Below are positions 7,335 through 12,942 of a stretch of DNA of 18,954 nt, one piece after another. A program made the translations under genes and the position numbers. The notes beneath the pieces were generated by a model. The model was not told the origin of the DNA. It worked only from the letters and a program-made list of their open reading frames with translations, and ran no database searches. Position 1 is the stretch's first letter. Each line of letters begins with the position of its first letter. Origin of the DNA: an uncultured Oscillospiraceae bacterium (GTDB lineage: Bacteria; Bacillota; Clostridia; Oscillospirales; Oscillospiraceae); NCBI GenBank assembly GCA_910579725.1, contig CAJTUD010000057.1, positions 1-18,954 on the forward strand. Direction: 5' to 3'.

Positions 7335-7646
7335 ATGGCAAGCGAACAGCTGAAAAATCATCTGAAGGGCAACTGCCTGGGCAGGAGGAAGGCCGCCACA
7401 TATCAGGAACTGGCGCAGATATTTCACATCAGCGAGAAGGAGCTGCAGCGGCAGGTCAACCGTCTGCGGAAGAAGCAGGTCCCCATCTGCGGCGGGCCGG
7501 ACGGCATGTTCTACGCCAGGAACGCCGGCGAGTTGTACGGCACGATCCTGAATCTCAGGGCCATGGCGGAGGGACTGGATGAGGTCATCGCCAGTCTGGA
7601 GGCGGCTCTGGTGAACTTTGGGGAGGAGGCAGGTGGTCCGCCCTGA
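7335..7646 (+). CDS. Small winged-helix DNA-binding protein
   Basis: The ATG at 7335 follows GGAAAGGAAG (7321-7330). The in-frame TTG at 7248 would read through the terminator and is rejected. The 103-residue protein has a helix-turn-helix of the HTH_11 or winged type at about residues 18-60: RKAATYQELAQIFHISEKEL then QRQVNRLRKKQVPICGGPDG, where the last part would be the wing. A helical C-terminus (ELYGTILNLRAMAEGLDEVI) may dimerise. It sits directly before the DNA methylase and probably regulates this part of the element; the target is unknown. It has no GGM tail. Its TGA at 7644-7646 overlaps a possible CTG start of the methylase. Confidence 0.8.
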   Translation: MASEQLKNHLKGNCLGRRKAATYQELAQIFHISEKELQRQVNRLRKKQVPICGGPDGMFYARNAGELYGTILNLRAMAEGLDEVIASLEAALVNFGEEAGGPP

Positions 7647-7654
7647 ACAGCTTC

Positions 7655-8458
7655 ATGAGCTGGATCGGAGGAAAGAAGCTTCTGCGGGATGCGGTGCTGT
7701 GCCGGTTTCCATTGGATTATGACCGGTTTATTGAAGTGTTCGGAGGCGGGGGCTGGGTGCTGTTCCATAAGCCGCCCCGGAAGGATTTTGAGGTCTACAA
7801 CGACTTCAACGTCCTCCTGTCCAACCTGTTTCGCTGCGTCCGGGACAAGCCGGATCTGCTCATCACCGCTCTGGAGTACGTCCTGAACTCCCGCGCGGAC
7901 TTCGACCATGTGCGGCTGTCCCTGCGGCAGAAGCGCACCACCGACATCCAGCGGGCGGCGTGGTTCTACCAGATCATCCGGCAGAGCTACGCCTCCGGCC
8001 TCACCAGCTTCGCCAGCCAGCCCCACGATATGTGGGACGATTTCCCCCTCATCAAGCAGGCCAGCAGGCGGCTGAAGGATGTGGTGGTGGAGAATCAGGA
8101 CTTCGAGAAGCTGATAGGGCACTATGACCGGCCCTCGTCTTTCTTCTACTGCGACCCTCCCTATCATGCCACCGAGGGGTACTACAAAAATATCGGGGAA
8201 TGCGGATTCCGTAAGAAGGACCACTACCGGCTGCGGGACGCTCTGCTGGAGATCGAGGGAAAGTTCCTGCTGTCCTATAACGACGATCCCTTTGTCCGCC
8301 GCCTGTATACTTACCCCGGCATCATGATCCAGGAGGTCACCCGTCCCAACTCGATCAAGCTGCGGTATGAGAACGGCGCGCAGTTCCCGGAGCTGCTGAT
8401 CGCCAACTACGACACGAACGAGCGGATGCGGGCTACCTCGCAGCTCGCTCTGTTTTAA
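7655..8458 (+). CDS. DNA adenine methylase (D12 / Dam class)
   Basis: The protein transfers a methyl group from S-adenosylmethionine to N6 of adenine in DNA. Counting from ATG 7655, WIGGKK at residues 3-8 and EVFGGGGW (residues 27-34) form the cofactor-binding region, and the catalytic DPPY is at 167-170 (FFYCDPPYHATEGYY). At 267 residues it has the usual length. The ATG has no nearby SD. CTG 7643, which overlaps the previous stop, has AGGTGG six bases upstream and GGGAGGAGG further up, and would add L-N-S-F, so it may be the true start. No restriction endonuclease is adjacent, so this is an orphan methylase that probably masks the element's DNA from host restriction or alters regulation. The recognition site cannot be read from the sequence. 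Confidence 0.93.
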   Translation: MSWIGGKKLLRDAVLCRFPLDYDRFIEVFGGGGWVLFHKPPRKDFEVYNDFNVLLSNLFRCVRDKPDLLITALEYVLNSRADFDHVRLSLRQKRTTDIQRAAWFYQIIRQSYASGLTSFASQPHDMWDDFPLIKQASRRLKDVVVENQDFEKLIGHYDRPSSFFYCDPPYHATEGYYKNIGECGFRKKDHYRLRDALLEIEGKFLLSYNDDPFVRRLYTYPGIMIQEVTRPNSIKLRYENGAQFPELLIANYDTNERMRATSQLALF

Positions 8459-8474
8459 TGGAAGGAAGCATGTT

Positions 8475-8981
8475 ATGCAGAAGTTTATCAAGGAAACCAA
8501 CAAGAAGAAGCTGGTCATCCCCAACGCTGTGCTGGAACTGAGCGGCCTGGAAAAAGGGGAGCCGGTGGAGATCCGGGCGGCGGATAGCGCGGTGATCATC
8601 CTGCGGAAGGGGATGACCGCGATGGAGATCATCCGCGCCGTGGACAGTCTCCAGCGGCTGGCGGTGGAACTGAACGGGCATCTGGCCGGCGTGTGCGGCC
8701 ACTGCGAGGACTGCGGCGAGGACGGGGAATGCCCCGCCCTGCCGGAGCGGACGCAGACCATCGTACCGGAAGCGGTCCGTGAGGAGGTTGGCATCCCGGC
8801 GAACGCCAAGCTCTGCGCGTGGCCGGGAAATGAGCCGGGCACGGTGACGGTGGCACAGGCGGACTACCGCCACGACCTTACCGATGTGCCGGAGTGGGAG
8901 CTTTCCGTACTGTCCATGATGGGCGTGTGCCTGGGCAGTCTGGAGGAGCGGCTCATGGCGGAGGACGTTGTCTATGAGTGA
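8475..8981 (+). CDS. AbrB/MazE/SpoVT-like DNA-binding protein with a Cys cluster
   Basis: The ATG at 8475 follows GGAAGGA (8461-8467). Residues about 5-46 fit the swapped-hairpin AbrB fold: KKLVIPNAVLELSGLEKGEP followed by VEIRAADSAVIILRKG. A helix (AMEIIRAVDSLQRLAVELN) leads to four Cys at 74, 77, 80 and 86 (CGHCEDCGEDGEC), likely a metal site. The remainder includes a second region (IVPEAVREEVGIPANAKL) that looks like a degenerate repeat of the hairpin domain. Length is 168 residues. In related elements an AbrB-like protein often sits next to the methylase, so a regulator of this operon is likely. A MazE-type antitoxin is less likely because no toxin is adjacent. Its stop overlaps the next start. 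Confidence 0.82.
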   Translation: MQKFIKETNKKKLVIPNAVLELSGLEKGEPVEIRAADSAVIILRKGMTAMEIIRAVDSLQRLAVELNGHLAGVCGHCEDCGEDGECPALPERTQTIVPEAVREEVGIPANAKLCAWPGNEPGTVTVAQADYRHDLTDVPEWELSVLSMMGVCLGSLEERLMAEDVVYE

Positions 8982-9702
8982 GTTCCCGTATCTGTACCGA
9001 AACTCCCGGAAGGAAGCAAAAAGGTACGGCGAGCTGGAGAAATGGCGCAGCAGTCATCAGGAAAACATCGCCTGCCGGAAGGACATCGAAGCGGTGGTTT
9101 CTGCCGGTTTTGACGGCAAACGCCTGACGGAAGACTGTGCCAGGGCCGTTCTGGACCGTCACGGCTTTAAGCGGGTGCAGTATGTCCTTGCCAACACGAT
9201 CCGCGGACGGCACTGTACCAGAGAGATCGATGCGGAGCCGCTGCAGTGGAGCCGTCAGGTCTACCTTCCCAACGACAGAAAACACGATCTGGAGTTCGTG
9301 GCGCAAAGTCCGCCCGCCGCACTGAATCTGTTTATCGGACAGGTCTATCAGACGTACCAGGCGCTGGGGCTGTTTGGGCTGGAACACTGCATTGATGAAC
9401 AGGGCGGGCTGGACTACACCGGCAAGGTGCTGGTAATGAGCCCGGACACCCTGCGGGAGGAATACTGGGATACGCGCAATCAACTCTGGGTAGGTGATGG
9501 AGGCTTTGGCTGCTCCCCCACCGCTTCCGGGCGGGCCGTGTATGCGACCTGTCTTGGAGACGGCGAGCAGACGCGCTGGAACCGGGCCGACTTCATCGGC
9601 GTGCTGGACGAGCAATACCTGCCGGACTGGGCGCGGGAGAAGCTGGAGAAGCTGCAGGCCCAGAAGTCGGCAGGTGGTCCTGCCATGGGTGGGATGAGCT
9701 GA
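8974..9702 (+). CDS. DUF3849-domain mobile-element protein
   Basis: The ATG at 8974 has GGAGGA (8960-8965) eight bases upstream and overlaps the previous gene by eight bases; the in-frame TTG at 8968 is only two bases from that SD. The 242-residue product opens with the DUF3849 pattern: PYLYRNSRKEAKRYGELEKW, then NIACRKDIEAVV, FDGKRL, and FKRVQYVLANTIR, through about residue 130. A second conserved part reads VLVMSPDTLREEYWDTRNQL, GDGGFGCSPTASGRAVYATC and TRWNRADFIGVLDEQYLPDW. The activity is unknown. After a Lys/Gln linker it ends SAGGPAMGGMS, a full shared tail. Here the downstream SD is a separate GGAGG at 9710-9714, so the tail is not explained by translation of the next gene. Confidence 0.88.
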   Translation: MSEFPYLYRNSRKEAKRYGELEKWRSSHQENIACRKDIEAVVSAGFDGKRLTEDCARAVLDRHGFKRVQYVLANTIRGRHCTREIDAEPLQWSRQVYLPNDRKHDLEFVAQSPPAALNLFIGQVYQTYQALGLFGLEHCIDEQGGLDYTGKVLVMSPDTLREEYWDTRNQLWVGDGGFGCSPTASGRAVYATCLGDGEQTRWNRADFIGVLDEQYLPDWAREKLEKLQAQKSAGGPAMGGMS

Positions 9703-9718
9703 AATAATTGGAGGTTTT

Positions 9719-10021
9719 ATGGACATCAAGGTAAAGATCCACACCCTTCACACAGAGGGCGGCAGGCTGGCGGACGCCTCGGTCACTCTGGACGGCTGCT
9801 TCGCCATCAGGGGCGTGAAGATCATCAACGGAAGCAAGGGGCCTTTCGTCTCTATGCCCAGCTACAAATCCGGGGAGCAGTATCGGGACCTCTGCTTCCC
9901 CTGTACAAAGGAGTTTAAGCAGGAGTTTGACCGCGCCGTGCTGGACGCTTACCAGCTGCAGCTCACGCAGGTGCAGCGGCCCCCTGAGCCGGAGCAGGCC
10001 GGTCCCACTATGAATATGTAA
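9719..10021 (+). CDS. spoVG: SpoVG-family nucleic-acid-binding protein
   Basis: The ATG at 9719 follows GGAGG (9710-9714) by four bases. About the first 80 residues match SpoVG: IKVKIHTLHTEGGRLADASV, LDGCFAIRGVKIINGSKGPF, VSMPSYKSGEQYRDLCFPCT and FDRAVLDAY. Chromosomal SpoVG proteins bind DNA or RNA and influence septation, sporulation or surface genes. Copies in conjugative elements are regarded as accessory regulators; the target here is unknown. After the SpoVG core comes a short Gln/Pro linker (VQRPPEPEQ) and the end AGPTMNM, which looks like a worn version of the shared tail. AGGAG for the next gene follows directly after the stop. Confidence 0.9.
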   Translation: MDIKVKIHTLHTEGGRLADASVTLDGCFAIRGVKIINGSKGPFVSMPSYKSGEQYRDLCFPCTKEFKQEFDRAVLDAYQLQLTQVQRPPEPEQAGPTMNM

Positions 10022-10032
10022 AGGAGTACATC

Positions 10033-10959
10033 ATGAAACGAACAATGACTCTGCTGCTGTTGGCCGTTGTGCTGACAGCAGTCACTTGTATGTCACCCAT
10101 TGCCCTGGCGGCGGAGGTGTGCTATCCCACTGCTGTGGAGGAGAGCGAGGATGGCGGCGAGATCAGGAAGGTCTATGACCTCTCGCCGGAGCAGGACCCT
10201 GCGGGCATCCCCCGCTCGGACTTTGAGCAGAACGGCGTCCATTATACGCTCACCGACCTCCTCAAGCAGGAGATGCCGGAGTACCAGGAGCGGCAGCACA
10301 CCGAGGAGGTGTCGCTGGAGAGCAAGAACAAGGATATGGCCTCCATTCTGGCCCTGCTGCCCCAGGAGAAGGAGTTCGTCACTGCGGACGGACTGTCCGG
10401 CACCCTGACCCTCCAGCTGGACACCGTCCAGGTGGAAACGGCGGGGTACGGCACTTCCAGCAGGAAGGTGACCGCCACCCGCCGTTATCCCAACCTGGGC
10501 AGCCAGGACACCCAGTACATCCCCAAGACCGTGGATGAGAACGGCAGAACCATGACCTTGCAGGACGTCTCCTGGCAGACGGATAACACCGGCGATCTGG
10601 ACGGCTACGCTATGGGCGACCGGTACACCGCCGTGGCCACCTACTCCGGCACCGCGACCAGCAGCTATGTCACCGGCTATACGGTGACGGCAAAATATGT
10701 GGGTACCGTCAGTAAGATCGCGCTGGACCGGGTGCGGTACGTGGCGGTCTTCGAGGGGACGGAGATCAAGCCCGTGATCCCCGTCCCGGAACCAGCAGTC
10801 CCTGATATTGACCCGGACAAAATCGCCTCGGATGGCGGCTTTCAGTTTAACTGGGCCTATATCCTGGTCCCCCTGGGCGCTGTAGTCCTCGCCGGAGGCG
10901 GCGTGGGCGCGGCGCTGTTTTTGAAGAAACGGCATGAAGCCGGAGAGGAGAGCGTGTAA
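10033..10959 (+). CDS. Secreted membrane-anchored protein paired with the sortase
   Basis: The ATG follows AAGGAG (10020-10025) by seven bases. Residues 1-27 form a signal peptide (basic start, then LLLLAVVLTAV, with cleavage near ALAA). A single transmembrane helix follows at about 274-297 (YILVPLGAVVLAGGGVG and onward), with a KKRHE stop-transfer tail, so most of the 308 residues face outwards. The outer part has EIRKVYDLSPEQDPAGIP, FVTADGLSGTLTLQLDTVQV and a beta-rich repeat-like region (YTAVATYSGTATSSYVTGYT). I recognise it as a protein often found beside sortases in Clostridia ICEs; its function is unknown. It has no LPXTG-like motif. Its TAA overlaps the sortase ATG (TAATG), so the two are translationally coupled. 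Confidence 0.83.
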   Translation: MKRTMTLLLLAVVLTAVTCMSPIALAAEVCYPTAVEESEDGGEIRKVYDLSPEQDPAGIPRSDFEQNGVHYTLTDLLKQEMPEYQERQHTEEVSLESKNKDMASILALLPQEKEFVTADGLSGTLTLQLDTVQVETAGYGTSSRKVTATRRYPNLGSQDTQYIPKTVDENGRTMTLQDVSWQTDNTGDLDGYAMGDRYTAVATYSGTATSSYVTGYTVTAKYVGTVSKIALDRVRYVAVFEGTEIKPVIPVPEPAVPDIDPDKIASDGGFQFNWAYILVPLGAVVLAGGGVGAALFLKKRHEAGEESV

Positions 10960-11813
10960 TGAAGAAAATGGTAACATCCCTGCTGGCGGTCTGTATGCTG
11001 CTGGCCCTGGCGGTCCCGGCCTTCGCGCTGGAATATTCCTTTGACGCGGAGGAGCAGGACGGCTATGGAAAGCCCACCTCCGTGGAAACCGTGGTAACAG
11101 CGGACGGCGGCGCGCAGAAGAACGAGGACGTGAGCAAGAACGCCGCCATCATCCCGCCCGGTTTCGGGACGCCCACCAGCAACACCCTCAACTCCGGTGA
11201 GTATCTGACCCCGAATCTGGTTCCCAGCGCCATGCCTGCCACCGGCGCGACGGTCAACGGTGATTTCGTAGTCGTTTTCCCACCTGATATGAGCGGCCTG
11301 TCCGCTGAGTCTGTGCCGGCCGATCTCTCCGCAGGGAGTACCATGGTCCCCGGAAGCGCGGATGTGACGGTGACTGTGCCGGAATCCACTAGCTCCGGCT
11401 ATACCGAAGTCACGGACGATCTCTATTACAAAGACGGCTCCCTTGGTACGCTGGAGATCCCCGCCATCGGCCTGACCGTTGACATCTTCGAAGGTACGGA
11501 CGCCGCCACCCTGAAGCGAGGCGCGGGCCACTTCGAGGATACCAGTATCTGGGACGGCAATGTAGGGTTCGCGGCCCACAACCGGGGTGCAAATTCCTAC
11601 TTTGGGAAAATTCACACCCTGGAGCTGGGCGACAGGATCACCCTCACCACCAGGCTGGGGACCCGCACCTACGAGGTGACAAGCGTCTCCAAGGTCAGCG
11701 AGACGGACCGCAGCGCCCTCGCCGCCTCCCAGTCCAATGTGATCACCCTTTACACCTGCGTCCGGGATGAGCGGGACTTCCGCTGGTGTGTCACGGGAGC
11801 TGAAATTGTGTAA
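10959..11813 (+). CDS. Sortase, class D-like
   Basis: Sortases are extracytoplasmic Cys transpeptidases that join surface proteins to the wall or to each other. The catalytic domain is about residues 135-284: LGTLEIPAIGLTVDIFEGTD, His207 in AAHNRG, Cys267 in TLYTC and probable Arg275 in DFRWCV. The TLxTC form around the Cys is typical of class D. The N-terminus (MKKMVTSLLAVCMLLALAVP then AFA-L) looks like a cleavable signal peptide rather than a plain membrane anchor. About 110 Gly/Ser/Thr/Pro-rich residues then lead to the catalytic domain, an unusually long stalk. No C-terminal membrane segment follows. The likely partner is the adhesin at 12943, whose sorting signal lies beyond the window. 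Confidence 0.92.
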   Translation: MKKMVTSLLAVCMLLALAVPAFALEYSFDAEEQDGYGKPTSVETVVTADGGAQKNEDVSKNAAIIPPGFGTPTSNTLNSGEYLTPNLVPSAMPATGATVNGDFVVVFPPDMSGLSAESVPADLSAGSTMVPGSADVTVTVPESTSSGYTEVTDDLYYKDGSLGTLEIPAIGLTVDIFEGTDAATLKRGAGHFEDTSIWDGNVGFAAHNRGANSYFGKIHTLELGDRITLTTRLGTRTYEVTSVSKVSETDRSALAASQSNVITLYTCVRDERDFRWCVTGAEIV

Positions 11814-11848
11814 ACTGCTTCGTTTGGGCGGCATTTCTTCTCTATAGG

Positions 11849-11876
11849 TTTACACATGTTCCGCTAGACTTATAAT
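11849..11876 (+). promoter_or_regulatory. Sigma-A-type promoter for the stalk-domain/adhesin unit
   Basis: TTTACA (11849-11854, five of six consensus bases) and a perfect TATAAT (11871-11876) are 16 bp apart in the 126-base gap after the sortase gene. Transcription would begin near 11883. This is the best promoter in the window and would drive the gene at 11940, and perhaps the adhesin at 12943. Confidence 0.62.
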
Positions 11877-11886
11877 CGCTTCTCCG

Positions 11887-11925
11887 GTATTGTAGTAGTT
11901 ACAGAAGGACAAACCATTACAATAC
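11887..11925 (+). promoter_or_regulatory. 5'-UTR inverted repeat next to the SD
   Basis: GTATTGTA (11887-11894) pairs with TACAATAC (11918-11925) across a 23-base loop. The 3' arm ends one or two bases before the SD AAGGAGG. The segment also shares ACAGAA, GGA and AAACCATT with the leader of the LPD28 gene (about 950-971). It may be a translational control hairpin or an operator just downstream of the promoter. Confidence 0.4.
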
Positions 11926-11939
11926 AAGGAGGAACGATC

Positions 11940-12821
11940 ATGAGCAGAAGAAAAGAGATCGCCCTGGTAACGGCGGGCATCCTGGCTGGGATCGCTGTCA
12001 GTGGTCCCGCCACACAGGCAGCAGCGGGACTCATGGCCAGCCCCAGCAGCCAGCGGTTCTATGTCAATGAGCAGCGCATACCCCTGGAAGCCTATGAGAT
12101 CAACGGCAGCAACTACGTCAAGCTCCGGGACATCGGACAGGCGGTGGGCTTCGGCATCTCCTACGATGCCGGAACCAACACCGTCACCATCCACCCGGAC
12201 GAACCCTACGAAATGGAGGTGAGCGCCCCTGCATCAACCACACCAACCAGCCAGACCGCCCCCTCCGCACTCAGCAAAAATGCGGACGGCTCCATCAATA
12301 TCCCTCAGGACGGTTCGCCGTACATCCCCCAGGCAGGCGATGTGATCCGCTGTGATGACGGGACCAACTACACCATCACGGACGTAAGCCGGTACGACAA
12401 GAATTACTTCGCGGACGGCCCGGTAGGTCCGCTTCCAGAAGCCACCTGCGACTGGAGCCAGTTCGACCAGCCGGAGCTGCCTAAAGCGGAAGTCCGGAGG
12501 TTCAACGATCCGGACGGAGATTACATTTTCATCCGCAACCTGTATGAGACACGCCGGATGCTCTACAGTCTCTACAACGCCATGGGTGAGGATGAGTGGA
12601 TCATGCAGAGCGGCAGCCCGCGAATGCGGGGGGATGGAACCCCCTGGGTACACATCCACCTGACGCTTCCGGAGGATAAGATTGGCACACCCTTCTGGCC
12701 CTGGCGGGAGGAAGCTGTCCCCGAGACGCTGCACTCCTGCCCAGGCGGAGACTACTACTTGGAGGTCTGGGATGTGTTCAAAAACGGAAAATTCATCAGG
12801 ACGGAATACAACCTGCGCTGA
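11940..12821 (+). CDS. Secreted stalk-domain protein (copper amine oxidase N-terminal-like domain)
   Basis: The ATG at 11940 follows AAGGAGG (11926-11932). A signal sequence occupies residues 1 to about 29 (basic MSRRKE, a hydrophobic IALVTAGILAGIAV core, then Ala-rich). Residues about 38-86 match the stalk domain named after the copper amine oxidase N-terminus: FYVNEQRIPLEAYEINGSNY, VKLRDIGQAVGFGISYDAGT, NTVTI. This domain has no oxidase activity and is thought to bind the cell envelope or partners. A Ser/Thr/Pro linker leads to an unrecognised C-terminal domain of about 180 residues (YIPQAGDVIRCDDGTNYTIT, YIFIRNLYETRRMLYSLYNA, WVHIHLTLPEDKIG, DYYLEVWDVFKNGKF). Length is 293 residues. It has its own promoter and precedes the giant adhesin, so a surface role is likely. 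Confidence 0.85.
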   Translation: MSRRKEIALVTAGILAGIAVSGPATQAAAGLMASPSSQRFYVNEQRIPLEAYEINGSNYVKLRDIGQAVGFGISYDAGTNTVTIHPDEPYEMEVSAPASTTPTSQTAPSALSKNADGSINIPQDGSPYIPQAGDVIRCDDGTNYTITDVSRYDKNYFADGPVGPLPEATCDWSQFDQPELPKAEVRRFNDPDGDYIFIRNLYETRRMLYSLYNAMGEDEWIMQSGSPRMRGDGTPWVHIHLTLPEDKIGTPFWPWREEAVPETLHSCPGGDYYLEVWDVFKNGKFIRTEYNLR

Positions 12822-12827
12822 CAGCCA

Positions 12828-12914
12828 GCGCACGACACCGGGCGGTGCGCCAGCTAGCGCACCGCCCCTCCTATTGGCGGGAAGCGCATATCCTGTGCGG
12901 GATATGCGCTTCCC
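12828..12914 (+). promoter_or_regulatory. Two adjacent perfect hairpins before the adhesin gene
   Basis: Hairpin 1 pairs GGGCGGTGCGC (12840-12850) with GCGCACCGCCC (12857-12867), 11 bp with a 6-base loop. Hairpin 2 pairs GGGAAGCGCATATCC (12879-12893) with GGATATGCGCTTCCC (12900-12914), 15 bp. Neither is followed by a T run, so they are not standard terminators. GCGCAC at 12828-12833 could pair with the left arm of hairpin 1 instead, giving alternative folds. The adhesin SD is 15 bases after hairpin 2. Possible roles are transcript stabilisation, processing or attenuation. Confidence 0.6.
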
Positions 12915-12942
12915 TTCTACAAAAAATTGAGGAGGAAATTCA

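Noticed and set aside
7655..8458. A complete restriction-modification system
   Set aside because: Only the methylase is present. The neighbours are a winged-helix protein and an AbrB-like protein, with no nuclease motif.
8475..8981. MazE-type antitoxin of a toxin-antitoxin pair
   Set aside because: No small toxin gene is adjacent. The following gene is a DUF3849 protein and the protein is twice the usual MazE length, with a Cys cluster.
10033..10959. LPXTG-type sorting signal on the membrane-anchored protein
   Set aside because: There is no LPXTG-like motif before the transmembrane helix, so it appears to be simply membrane-anchored.
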